Below the pieces are notes generated by a model. The model was not told where the DNA came from. It ran no database searches and saw nothing but the letters and a program-made list of their open reading frames with translations. Below are positions 8,799 through 16,936 of a stretch of DNA of 64,000 nt, piece by piece (positions within the stretch are counted from its first letter, which is position 1; each line of letters starts with the position of its first letter). The stretch covers positions 124,001 through 188,000 of the forward strand of contig CANMFO010000001.1 in the NCBI GenBank assembly GCA_947497245.1. The letters are read 5' to 3'. The position numbers and the translations under genes are program-made. This DNA comes from an uncultured Flavobacteriaceae bacterium. Its GTDB lineage: Bacteria; Bacteroidota; Bacteroidia; Flavobacteriales; Flavobacteriaceae.

Positions 8799-9280
8799 TA
8801 TTTGATAAAATTTATGGTGATGGGGTACTTGAAGGTCTGTCCTTCGTTTGTACGGATGGTCGCTAAAATGGTATATACAATATTCACAATGGTCAAGGTG
8901 ACCTGTAGTAAACCTGTAATGCCTACGGGAAGCAACCATCTTCCGAATCGAAAATCATCGCTGTCGATGTTAATGTTCAGGTTGTTGAAATTGTTGAGCC
9001 GATCCAACCCAAAATGCCAGGAATCAAAAATATCGGGAAAAAATCCGATAAAAAACGGAATGCTGATGATTCCCAATACAACGGAATAGAGCAATAGGCT
9101 TATCTGAAAGTTCAATGCCTGTTTCCCGTTATAATCAACAAATTCATATTCTTTCTTATTCGCGGTCCAAAGTACCAAGGGAAGGATCAGGTTTCCAAAA
9201 GGAATGAAGAATTTGGAAAATGTGGAAGCATGGATCAGGGCCGATAGGTTTCTTTCGTGTTTTGTCAAGGTGTCTTCCAT
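8798..9280 (-). CDS. DUF4870 membrane protein
   Basis: 160 residues. The N-terminal LSALIHASTF, the FGNLILPLVLW segment and the VDYNGKQALNFQISLLLY motif are the hallmark of DUF4870. Three or four transmembrane helices are visible (about 24-38, 56-78, 112-140), with a soluble Asn/Asp-rich loop (NNFNNLNINIDSDDF) between them. Function unknown. In Bacteroidota it commonly sits with PadR/PspC/DUF2807 genes, as it does here. It has the best-supported promoter of the window. Confidence 0.85.
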   Translation of the reverse strand: MEDTLTKHERNLSALIHASTFSKFFIPFGNLILPLVLWTANKKEYEFVDYNGKQALNFQISLLLYSVVLGIISIPFFIGFFPDIFDSWHFGLDRLNNFNNLNINIDSDDFRFGRWLLPVGITGLLQVTLTIVNIVYTILATIRTNEGQTFKYPITINFIK

Positions 9281-9338
9281 GGCGTTATAAAGTTGTTTGT
9301 TTGATACAATTCTATTGATAACATATTAACTTACAATG

Positions 9339-9372
9339 CAAATATATGTCTAAAAGAAGGTACTTTGCAAAA
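9339..9372 (-). promoter_or_regulatory. Bacteroidota-type promoter of the DUF4870 gene
   Basis: On the minus strand TTTTG (9372-9368) is followed after 21 bases by TATATTTG (9346-9339). This fits -33 TTTG / -7 TAnnTTTG at the accepted spacing. The predicted transcript start near 9332 leaves a leader of about 50 bases before the ATG at 9280. Confidence 0.65.
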
Positions 9373-9452
9373 CATAGTACTAATATTTAACAAAAAATTA
9401 ACAACTTAAGGTTTGGATTATTTTCAATACTTTTAACGAAATATGTAATGGA

Positions 9453-9908
9453 ATGGCAGTGTCTATAGGCAAATTCAACGTTTTTACCTTCTTTAAACTG
9501 CCCTCGGCCTGGTGGTGCGGTGTCCGATTAAAATATATAGACAATGGGAAAGCGGTCGTCGCGGTGCGGCACAGATGGTTCAATCAGAATCCTTTTAAAT
9601 CCCTGTTCTGGGCCGTACAGGGAATGGCCGCGGAGTTTGCCACAGGCGCAATGGTAAGCATGCAAATTCGCGAAAGCGGCCAAAATATATCCATGCTGGT
9701 GGCCAACAACAATGCCAATTTTTCAAAGAAGGCAACTGGCAAGATTACCTTTACCTGTGAAGATGGGCATTTGATCAAAGACGCTCTGGACAAAACCATT
9801 GCCACAGGGGAGGGGCAGACCTTTTGGATGAGATCAGTGGGCGTCAACGAAGAGGGCACGGTGGTCTCGACCTTTAACTTTGAATGGACGGTACGATTGA
9901 AACCATGA
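9453..9908 (+). CDS. DUF4442 hotdog-fold protein
   Basis: 151 residues beginning MAVSIGKFNVFTFFKLPSAW. The pattern 'KLPSAWWCGVRL', 'HRWFNQNPFKSLFWAVQGMA' and a C-terminal strand 'VSTFNFEWTVR' matches DUF4442, a family of single-hotdog-domain proteins related to PaaI/YiiD thioesterases. The likely acyl-CoA or acyl-carrier substrate is unknown. It is a single gene on the plus strand, convergent with the membrane-cupin gene. Confidence 0.75.
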   Translation: MAVSIGKFNVFTFFKLPSAWWCGVRLKYIDNGKAVVAVRHRWFNQNPFKSLFWAVQGMAAEFATGAMVSMQIRESGQNISMLVANNNANFSKKATGKITFTCEDGHLIKDALDKTIATGEGQTFWMRSVGVNEEGTVVSTFNFEWTVRLKP

Positions 9909-9962
9909 ATGGGTAACCGAAACTGGTGCTCTTTGGGAAGGTAATTCGGTGTTGGCCGGGAA

Positions 9963-11408
9963 TCAGTTGCACAACTCCAAACTTGGATAGTCCCTCTCCA
10001 GGACCAGAAAGGCGAGAACTTTGAAGTTTTCGGATGCGCTGGTATTGCCCAATGCTTTTTTTTGACCTCTTTTGACGTGAACCACCGAACCGGGTACCAT
10101 AGGATGGACCGTACTGTCCAATACAACGTGACCTTTGCCCTCAAGGGCATAGAGGACCTCAGCTCCCGGATGGGTATGCAAGGGCTCGGTGCTCAAAGGG
10201 GCCAAAGTTACTTCCAAAATATTGAGATACCGGTCACTTTTAAATCCTTCGATCCCAGTATCCAATTTTCGATCGATCTTCAGCAGTCCATTTTCAAGCA
10301 AACACCTAAGCCGTTCCTGATTTGCGGAAGATGCCTCCTCGACTTCGGCGGTGGGATCCAAACCTATGCCCGTACTTGCCATACCAATACCAATAGTTAC
10401 GATCGCGCTAATAACCATAAGCCTGTAAAAAACACGATTGGCCGGTTTTATCCCAATATTTCTATCGATCAAAATCTTGCGCAGTCCTAGGGAGGCATGT
10501 GTCAAAATGAAAAATACCGCCATGGTATAGTACGGAAACAACATTACGGATTCGACGATCAAGCCAGAGGCTCCGGTTGCATAGTACCAATCCGTCTCCA
10601 CTCCAGCGACCTGCGCGGACAAAACGGCCAAGGAATGCGCACTGAGAAAAAAGAAAAGATACACTCCCGAAGTGGTTTGAAGTATTCGAAAAAAGTCCCC
10701 CCCAAAACGTGTATGGTGCCAGGATATTCTGACTCCGCTTACAATGAGGACACCAATAAATAGTAAGAGCAGGGGCTCGACCCATGGCGATAGGTACCAT
10801 TTCCGCAATGTCTCTAGGATATTTTGGTGCAGTTCAACCGACCAAAGAGCCATGCCATGATTGAATATATGGAGTAGTGCGAAACCGAGAAGAAAAAACA
10901 ACGCGGCCACTCCATGGATTGTGCGCCACCCTACCCAAATTGGTTTAGCGATGGCGTGTACCGCTTTTTTTTTGGGTCGTTTCAAGTAAAAAATGAAGGC
11001 AATCCCATAAATGAGAACGAGTATGGTCCATAGTAAATTATGTAAATACGCTAACCCTATTTTGTTCAGGACCAACAATAACAGCGTATAAATTGGCGAT
11101 GAAGCAAAAACCAAATGTAGAATTCTCCTTAAAGCAATTGTCGCGCCCTGTGGCTTCCTCTCCATCTTAACCAGCTTACGGATGGCCATAAGCGGAATTA
11201 GAAATGTGAGCAACATGGACAGAGTGGCCCCCACTACTGTGATGAGCTTGAAGAAAAAGGTTTCGTTTTGCCCATGACTTTGAACAAACCAGGAAAATAC
11301 GTCTAGAGCCAAGGGGTAACATGCCGCTAGAATAAAGACCGGTAGTTGCCTCAAGAAGGAGGTCGGGAAGTTTAGAAGTTTACGTTTGCCTGATTGAAAT
11401 TCGATCAT
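9963..11408 (-). CDS. Integral membrane cytochrome-b-like protein fused to a C-terminal cupin
   Basis: 481 residues. Roughly residues 20-345 form about nine transmembrane helices with histidines placed inside them (H165, H180, H184, H258, H304). This resembles di-heme cytochrome b or ferric-reductase-like cores, but heme binding is not proven. A linker (about 350-395) leads to a cupin barrel. Its motif 1 is nearly canonical (H411-x-H413-x3-E417-x6-G424), and motif 2 contains MVPGSVVH at about 437-444. I know no named family with this arrangement. The gene is divergent from a MocR-type regulator with only 81 bases between starts, so the regulator probably controls it. It may sense or oxidise a small molecule at the membrane; that is inference. 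Confidence 0.65.
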   Translation of the reverse strand: MIEFQSGKRKLLNFPTSFLRQLPVFILAACYPLALDVFSWFVQSHGQNETFFFKLITVVGATLSMLLTFLIPLMAIRKLVKMERKPQGATIALRRILHLVFASSPIYTLLLLVLNKIGLAYLHNLLWTILVLIYGIAFIFYLKRPKKKAVHAIAKPIWVGWRTIHGVAALFFLLGFALLHIFNHGMALWSVELHQNILETLRKWYLSPWVEPLLLLFIGVLIVSGVRISWHHTRFGGDFFRILQTTSGVYLFFFLSAHSLAVLSAQVAGVETDWYYATGASGLIVESVMLFPYYTMAVFFILTHASLGLRKILIDRNIGIKPANRVFYRLMVISAIVTIGIGMASTGIGLDPTAEVEEASSANQERLRCLLENGLLKIDRKLDTGIEGFKSDRYLNILEVTLAPLSTEPLHTHPGAEVLYALEGKGHVVLDSTVHPMVPGSVVHVKRGQKKALGNTSASENFKVLAFLVLERDYPSLELCN

Positions 11409-11456
11409 TTTCGGGATTGTTTACTTAAATTAGAGTTTAAAACTAAAAAACAACAA

Positions 11457-11472
11457 CCCCATTTATATGGGG
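11457..11472. promoter_or_regulatory. Inverted repeat in the MocR / membrane-cupin intergenic region
   Basis: CCCCAT-TTAT-ATGGGG, a perfect 6-bp-arm inverted repeat lying between the two divergent starts (11408 and 11490). It is a plausible operator for the MocR regulator. No exact -7 box was found for either gene, so its position relative to the promoters is unknown. Confidence 0.4.
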
Positions 11473-11489
11473 CAAATACTATTTATTGA

Positions 11490-12956
11490 ATGGGTCAGTT
11501 TTCATGGCACGCCCTTCTAACAATCGATAGAGCTTCGGTAGTCCCGGTATTTTTACAAATTACCAATGCCATTATTAGGGAAATACGGCAGGGAAGAATA
11601 CGTCCGGGAAATAAACTTCCAGGAGCTAGAGCACTCGCAAGTATGTTGGAGGTGAACAAAAAAACAGTGGAAAAGGTCTATGAAGAATTGGAGCTCCAAG
11701 AATGGCTATCTGTTCTCCCTAAAAGCGGAAGTTACGTTTCAAGTGAGCTGCCGGACCTAAGGTATCAAGAAATCAGGGATTTGGAATATCAAACGTTGGG
11801 AGAGACCACCTCCTACCGTTTGGCCGATTCGACCGTGCCCAAAACACCCAAATACAACGACCCGACCGTATTGTCCTTTAATGATGGCTTTCCGGACCCA
11901 AGGCTGGTAGACCATAATGTTCTGGCCCGTGGCTACCGGCGGACACTTGGCAGTAAAAATCAGCGCACATTACTTTCCTATTCCGATCCTTACGGTGATG
12001 GCATTTTGAGGGAAGTCTTGGCCAAATATCTAAACGAGACCCGGGGGATTCGAGCTAAGACCGAAAACCTTTTGATTACCCGGGGCGGCCAAATGGGTCT
12101 GTATCTCAGTATCAAAATACTGCTTGGAACCGGAGCATTGGCCATAATCACCAACCCCAGTTATTTTGGCGCCAATCAATTGCTTCGGTTCTTTGGTGCC
12201 CAAATGATGGAAATTCCGGTAGATGACCAGGGAATGGTCGTAGAAGAGATTGGGAAACACTGTAAAAAGGGCCGTTCGCCCCGTTTGGTTTATATAACGC
12301 CGCACCATCACCACCCCACCACGGTTACCTTAAGTTCGTCCCGAAGAATGGAATTGCTAAAACTGGCCGAAAAATATCGGTTTGCCATAATTGAGGATGA
12401 CTATGATTATGATTTTCATTACGCCAAGAGCCCGATTATGCCGATATCCAGTATGGATACCCAGGGCAATGTTGTATATGTTGGGTCATTTTCCAAAACG
12501 ATTGCACCTTCAATTCGTATTGGTTATTTGGTAGCCCCCAAGAACTTCATAGACCAAGCGGCCCGGCTCCGAAGGATTATCGATCACCAAGGGGATTTGA
12601 TTATGGAGCGAACACTGGCCGGGCTTTTGGATCAAGGGGAAATACAGCGCATGTTGCGCAGATCGAGGAAGGTATACCAACAACGAAGGGACTATTTCTG
12701 CAATCGATTGGAAGTGGATTTTGGAGATAGTATCGATTTTGAAAGACCGCAGGGGGGCATGGCCGTATGGGCCAGGTTCAATTCCGCGATGGACCTAAAT
12801 AAAATAGTGGCCGATGCCGACCGCAAGAAGCTCTATATGCACACAACGGAGCGATTTGTCACCGATTTCAATGCCATTCGGATGGGCTTCGCCTCGTTGA
12901 ATTTGGATGAAATTGATAGGGGACTCCAGATAATAAAAGGGGTGATGGGAAAGTGA
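11490..12956 (+). CDS. MocR-type regulator (GntR HTH + aminotransferase domain)
   Basis: 488 residues. Residues 10-80 are a GntR winged helix (PVFLQITNAIIREIRQGRI, then LPGARALASMLEVNKKTVEKVYEEL). Residues about 120-488 are a fold-I aminotransferase domain, with the PLP-Asp in IIEDDYDYDF and the Schiff-base Lys near 336 in GSFSKTIAPSIRIGY. MocR proteins use PLP or a PLP-amine adduct as the signal; PdxR of vitamin B6 synthesis and GabR are examples. No pdx or gab genes lie nearby. The divergent membrane-cupin gene is the obvious target. Confidence 0.9.
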   Translation: MGQFSWHALLTIDRASVVPVFLQITNAIIREIRQGRIRPGNKLPGARALASMLEVNKKTVEKVYEELELQEWLSVLPKSGSYVSSELPDLRYQEIRDLEYQTLGETTSYRLADSTVPKTPKYNDPTVLSFNDGFPDPRLVDHNVLARGYRRTLGSKNQRTLLSYSDPYGDGILREVLAKYLNETRGIRAKTENLLITRGGQMGLYLSIKILLGTGALAIITNPSYFGANQLLRFFGAQMMEIPVDDQGMVVEEIGKHCKKGRSPRLVYITPHHHHPTTVTLSSSRRMELLKLAEKYRFAIIEDDYDYDFHYAKSPIMPISSMDTQGNVVYVGSFSKTIAPSIRIGYLVAPKNFIDQAARLRRIIDHQGDLIMERTLAGLLDQGEIQRMLRRSRKVYQQRRDYFCNRLEVDFGDSIDFERPQGGMAVWARFNSAMDLNKIVADADRKKLYMHTTERFVTDFNAIRMGFASLNLDEIDRGLQIIKGVMGK

Positions 12957-13156
12957 ATTTCCCATCCAAAAAATGGGGACGGCCTGTGTGCTAGGGTTTT
13001 CAGATAAGACATGCAGGATATAGATGAAAAAGTTAAGATATTTGCAAGGGGATCGATTTTGACCGTACAATGGTTGGGGAAGGCTGTAACAAATCCGAAT
13101 TTGGATTGACTAACCATTTAAAACAAGAACCAAAACAATAACTATAAACAACAGGT

Positions 13157-13957
13157 ATGATGAACGCACATGAAATAGACTACGAGATCTACGGGGAGGA
13201 AATGCAGTATGTAGAGATAGAGCTCGATCCCCAAGAGGCCGTTGTGGCCGAGGCCGGAAGCTTTATGATGATGGACAATGGCATTAAGATGGACACCATT
13301 TTTGGGGATGGGTCAAATCAGGACACGGGGGTCTTGGGCAAGATCTTTTCGGCCGGAAAACGAATTTTGACAGGGGAAAGTCTGTTTATGACCGCTTTCC
13401 TGAATGCCGAACAGGGCAAGAGGAAAGTCAGTTTTGCATCGCCCTACCCTGGAAAGATAGTACCTATCGACCTGTCCGAGAAACAGGGCAAGTTCATTTG
13501 CCAAAAAGACGCTTTTTTATGCGCGGCAAAGGGCGTTTCCGTAGGTATCGAGTTCTCCAAGAAATTGGGAAGGGGGCTCTTTGGCGGGGAAGGGTTCATT
13601 ATGCAAAAGCTGGAGGGGGATGGTATGGCCTTCGTGCATGCGGGCGGTACCTTGGCCAAAAAGGAACTGGCCCTTGGGGAGGTCTTAAAGGTAGATACCG
13701 GCTGTATCGTGGGTTTTACCCAAAATGTAAACTACGATATCGAATTCATAGGCGGGATCAAGAACACCATATTCGGCGGGGAAGGATTGTTTTTTGCGAC
13801 ATTACGGGGCCCGGGCACGGTATACGTGCAATCACTGCCATTTAGCAGATTGGCCGGGCGGGTCTTGGCCGCCCTTCCCAGAGGGGGCAACCAAAAGGGA
13901 GAGGGCAGCGTATTGGGCGGATTGGGAGATCTGTTGGATGGGGACAACCGATTTTGA
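13157..13957 (+). CDS. AIM24/TIGR00266-family protein
   Basis: 266 residues with the typical start ([18 protein letters not shown]), '[12 protein letters not shown]' and several glycine-rich beta turns ([33 protein letters not shown]). The family forms a double beta-sandwich related to yeast mitochondrial AIM24; bacterial members have no settled function. The C-terminus is a short Gly-rich tail. A second ATG lies one codon in. It is followed 57 bases later by the DUF2461 gene on the same strand. Confidence 0.9.
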   Translation: MMNAHEIDYEIYGEEMQYVEIELDPQEAVVAEAGSFMMMDNGIKMDTIFGDGSNQDTGVLGKIFSAGKRILTGESLFMTAFLNAEQGKRKVSFASPYPGKIVPIDLSEKQGKFICQKDAFLCAAKGVSVGIEFSKKLGRGLFGGEGFIMQKLEGDGMAFVHAGGTLAKKELALGEVLKVDTGCIVGFTQNVNYDIEFIGGIKNTIFGGEGLFFATLRGPGTVYVQSLPFSRLAGRVLAALPRGGNQKGEGSVLGGLGDLLDGDNRF

Positions 13958-14014
13958 TTTGAGCTTCATTTGAATTGTCATTCCCTTTTCCAAACAAAAA
14001 AATCAAGCCCGAAC

Positions 14015-14671
14015 ATGGATTTCAACCTGCTTATCAATTTTCTCAAAGACCTTCAAAAAAACAACTCCAAAGAATGGATGGACGCCAACCGAAAGCGGTA
14101 CCATCAAGTTCGGGACCTGTTCATTACCTGGCTGGACGACTTGGACCTGACCCTGGCCGCCCTCGATGATGAATATTACGGCACCCCTGGAAAAAAGGGG
14201 ATCAATCGGATCAACAACAATTTGATGTTCCACCCGAACAAACCGATCTACAAAGACCATTTTGGGGCCGGCTTGGACAAGCGTCCCAACACCGGCGATT
14301 TCTATCTTGAAATTGGTATTGGGGAATCGCTTTTTGCCGGGGGACTCTGGCGACCGGAGCCCAAGGTGTTGAGAAGCATCCGCGATGCGATCGATTATAA
14401 TGGGGAGGAACTTAAAAGGATCATCAACAATCCCTCGTTCAAAAAAACCTTCGGAGGACTGTATGAAGATGTCAAGTTGATCCAGGCCCCCAAAGGTTTT
14501 TCCAACGACCATCCGCACATTGATCTGTTGAGGCACAAGACCTTTGCCGTGCTGCACCGCTTTCCAAACGAGCTGGTGTTCGAAGATGGTTTTAAGGATA
14601 AGGTAATACAGGTCTACTTCGAAATGCTGCCCTTTAGGCGGTACCTGAACAAGGCCATTACCGTCTTATAA
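14015..14671 (+). CDS. DUF2461-family protein
   Basis: 218 residues from the ATG at 14015; an earlier in-frame ATG at 13970 would add a 15-residue tail unlike the family. The pattern 'FLKDLQKNNSKEWMDANRKR' near the start and 'MFHPNKPIYKDHFGAGLD', 'YLEIGIGESLFAGGLW' later is characteristic of DUF2461 (TIGR02453). Function is unknown. Confidence 0.88.
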   Translation: MDFNLLINFLKDLQKNNSKEWMDANRKRYHQVRDLFITWLDDLDLTLAALDDEYYGTPGKKGINRINNNLMFHPNKPIYKDHFGAGLDKRPNTGDFYLEIGIGESLFAGGLWRPEPKVLRSIRDAIDYNGEELKRIINNPSFKKTFGGLYEDVKLIQAPKGFSNDHPHIDLLRHKTFAVLHRFPNELVFEDGFKDKVIQVYFEMLPFRRYLNKAITVL

Positions 14672-14843
14672 ATCCGGAACGGATAGTTGCTGATCGGTCC
14701 AAGCGGGATAAAATCAATGGAAAGGGGTATTTTTACGGTTGAAAGGTCGATGTCCCATTTAAATCTATTTTTGTGGGGAGCGCTGCGCCTTGGAACTCCG
14801 GAAAACGGCCCCGCCTAAATCGAAGGGTTTAATCTATAATTCT

Positions 14844-15410
14844 ATGGACGGCACCAAGTTATTTTCCAACATTCAAAAACACATAACCCTGGAGGATTTG
14901 GAAAAGGAGTGGATACGCTCCATTTTCGAAGCCCGGGATGTTCCCAAAAAGCAACTTGTGCTGGAACAGGGACAGTTGTGCAGGAGGTTGTATTTTGTGG
15001 AATCGGGCAGTTTACGGGCATACAATACCAATAAGCAGGGAAAGGAATCGACCCTGATGTTTGCGGTCCAGGATTGGTGGATTACCGACATGTACGCTTT
15101 CGTAAACCAAAAACAGGCCCTTTTGTCACTGAAGGCCCTGGAGGACAGCCTCCTGTTTTCGGTCAATTTTCATGACCTGGAAGCACTTTTTTTTAAAATT
15201 CCCAAGTTGGAGCGTTTTTTTAGGATCCTTTTTCAAAATGCCTATGTCAGGGAACAACTCCGGGTACTTGATGGCATATCGCTGACGACCGAGGAGCGAT
15301 ATGCCCGGTTTGTGGCCAAATATCCCCAGATTACCCAAAAGGTGACCCAAAAACAAATTGCCTCCTACCTTGGCGTGACCCCGGAGTTTTTGAGCAGTGT
15401 AAAAAAATAG
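14844..15410 (+). CDS. Crp/Fnr-family transcriptional regulator
   Basis: From the ATG at 14844 the protein has 188 residues. It has a cNMP-binding-like beta roll (LVLEQGQLCRRLYFVESGSL) without the Arg of the cAMP phosphate cassette, so a different ligand or none is likely. A C-terminal HTH follows (TQKQIASYLGVTPEFLSSV). The recognition helix ends only two residues before the stop, a short tail common in Bacteroidota Crp-like proteins. It leads a same-strand run with DUF4406, NudK and MsrA-like genes (gaps 67, -11 and 21 bases). Confidence 0.87.
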   Translation: MDGTKLFSNIQKHITLEDLEKEWIRSIFEARDVPKKQLVLEQGQLCRRLYFVESGSLRAYNTNKQGKESTLMFAVQDWWITDMYAFVNQKQALLSLKALEDSLLFSVNFHDLEALFFKIPKLERFFRILFQNAYVREQLRVLDGISLTTEERYARFVAKYPQITQKVTQKQIASYLGVTPEFLSSVKK

Positions 15411-15477
15411 TCGGGCCTCTTAAACTATCTTAATTTTTTATTGTTTACAATTTCCTTTCTTTACATAAAAGAAAACC

Positions 15478-15834
15478 ATGATGATCTTAATTGCAGGGCC
15501 CTATGCCAGCAACACGGGGAATGATCCCGATCTGATCCAAAAAAATATGGACCGACTGGAAGCGATGGCACTGCCCATATTTCGTAAGGGACATGTACCC
15601 ATGATCGGGGAGTGGGTGGCAAACCCCCTGATGAAACTAGCCGGTTCGACCGAAATAGGAGACACGATATTTACCGAAATCCAGTACCCCACGGCACATC
15701 GATTGCTACACAAATGCGATGCGGTCCTCAGGATCCAAGGGGAATCAAAAGGGGCGGACCAGGATATGGAAATCGCCAAGAAGTTGGGACTGGGCATTTA
15801 CTACGATATAAAAGATATACCGGATGCAGAATGA
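15478..15834 (+). CDS. DUF4406 / nucleoside deoxyribosyltransferase-like protein
   Basis: 118 residues starting [17 protein letters not shown]. The LIAGPY segment with following polar residues and the later [18 protein letters not shown] match the Rossmann-like fold of nucleoside 2-deoxyribosyltransferases and DUF4406. '[13 protein letters not shown]' is the conserved E-containing turn in that group. The substrate is unknown. Its end overlaps the start of the Nudix gene by 11 bases, so they are almost surely co-translated; a nucleotide-cleaning role fits both but is inference. Confidence 0.75.
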   Translation: MMILIAGPYASNTGNDPDLIQKNMDRLEAMALPIFRKGHVPMIGEWVANPLMKLAGSTEIGDTIFTEIQYPTAHRLLHKCDAVLRIQGESKGADQDMEIAKKLGLGIYYDIKDIPDAE

Positions 15835-16408
15835 TAGGGTTCGCAATATCAAAAAGGAATTGCTCTCGGACAATTGGTACGTCCTCAACAAATTTACCTT
15901 CGATTATCTAAAAGAAGACGGAACTTGGGAAACGCAGCACCGTGAGGCTTATGATCGGGGCAACGGGGCCGCCATCTTACTGTACAACAAACGAAAAGCG
16001 ACAGTTGTGCTTACCCGGCAGTTTCGCATGCCCACTTACGTGAACGGCAATGAAGATGGGATGATGATCGAGGTATGCGCCGGTCTTCTCGATGGAGATG
16101 ATCCGGAGGATTGCATTAGAAAGGAAGTGGAAGAGGAGACGGGGTACAAGATCTATGAGGTGCAGAAGGTCTTGGAAACCTATATGTCCCCTGGATCCGT
16201 CACCGAGGTCCTTCATCTTTTCATCGGGGCGTACGAGGACCGGATGAAAGTCGGTAACGGAGGTGGTGCGGAAGATGAGACCGAAAACATCGAGGTACTG
16301 GAGTACACCTTCAAAAAGGCGTTGAAAATGATCAGGACCGGGGAAATTAAAGATGCCAAGACCATCATGCTGTTGCAATATGCCGTTACCCACAAGTTAT
16401 TTGGATAA
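15824..16408 (+). CDS. nudK: Nudix hydrolase, GDP-mannose pyrophosphatase type
   Basis: 194 residues resembling E. coli NudK in length and sequence. The Nudix box is at about 86-108 ([20 protein letters not shown]), with the canonical Glu pair in EVEEETGY; the first Glu of the classical box is Asp and the Arg is Lys, a pattern also seen in NudK proteins. The family cleaves GDP-mannose and other nucleotide sugars to GMP and sugar-1-phosphate. It overlaps the DUF4406 gene by 11 bases. Confidence 0.88.
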   Translation: MQNDRVRNIKKELLSDNWYVLNKFTFDYLKEDGTWETQHREAYDRGNGAAILLYNKRKATVVLTRQFRMPTYVNGNEDGMMIEVCAGLLDGDDPEDCIRKEVEEETGYKIYEVQKVLETYMSPGSVTEVLHLFIGAYEDRMKVGNGGGAEDETENIEVLEYTFKKALKMIRTGEIKDAKTIMLLQYAVTHKLFG

Positions 16409-16429
16409 GGTTTTTACGACCAAAGGGCC

Positions 16430-16936
16430 ATGGACGTTTCGAAAATAGCATTTGGTGGAGGTTGCCATTGGTGTACGGAAGCCGTTTTTCAATCGCTTGG
16501 GGGCGTGGAGAGGGTTGAACAGGGATTTGTCGCCTCCGTGGGAACGGCCGCCCGGTTTTCCGAGGCGGTGATTGTGTGGTACCGGCCTACAGAAATTTCT
16601 CTGACGGAACTCGTGCGGGTTCATTTGCATACCCACGAAAGTACCGCGGCACATGCTTTTCGATCGAAGTACCGATCTGCGGTGTATACAATGTGCGCAG
16701 GTGATGAAAAGGCGGTACGGGAGGCATGGAACGGGTTGCAATCGGAGTTCAACAATGCATTGATCACCGAAATATTGCCGTTCAAGGCCTTTAGGCCCTC
16801 CGACGAAATGTTTCATAACTATTACCGTTCCAATCCTGAAAAACCGTTTTGCAAAAAGTATATCGGTCCAAAATTGGAGTTGCTTCGCCGAAAGTTCCCA
16901 AAGCAACTGGTCTCCACACCTCCCGGTGTTCAATAG
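16430..16936 (+). CDS. msrA: Peptide methionine sulfoxide reductase MsrA-like, divergent
   Basis: 168 residues. The catalytic GGGCHWCTEAVF places Cys at 12 and 15, and the family's acid residue is kept in FSEAVIVWY and the tyrosine in KYRSAVY. Compared with typical MsrA, about ten residues after the first glycine loop are missing (the 'Y..V..GxTGH' stretch), the Phe of GCFW is His, and HDP is replaced by HES. MsrA reduces methionine-S-sulfoxide with thioredoxin, which fits the trxB of this window. A divergent paralogue with altered substrate is possible. Its end overlaps the convergent PBP4 gene by 7 bases. Confidence 0.78.
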   Translation: MDVSKIAFGGGCHWCTEAVFQSLGGVERVEQGFVASVGTAARFSEAVIVWYRPTEISLTELVRVHLHTHESTAAHAFRSKYRSAVYTMCAGDEKAVREAWNGLQSEFNNALITEILPFKAFRPSDEMFHNYYRSNPEKPFCKKYIGPKLELLRRKFPKQLVSTPPGVQ

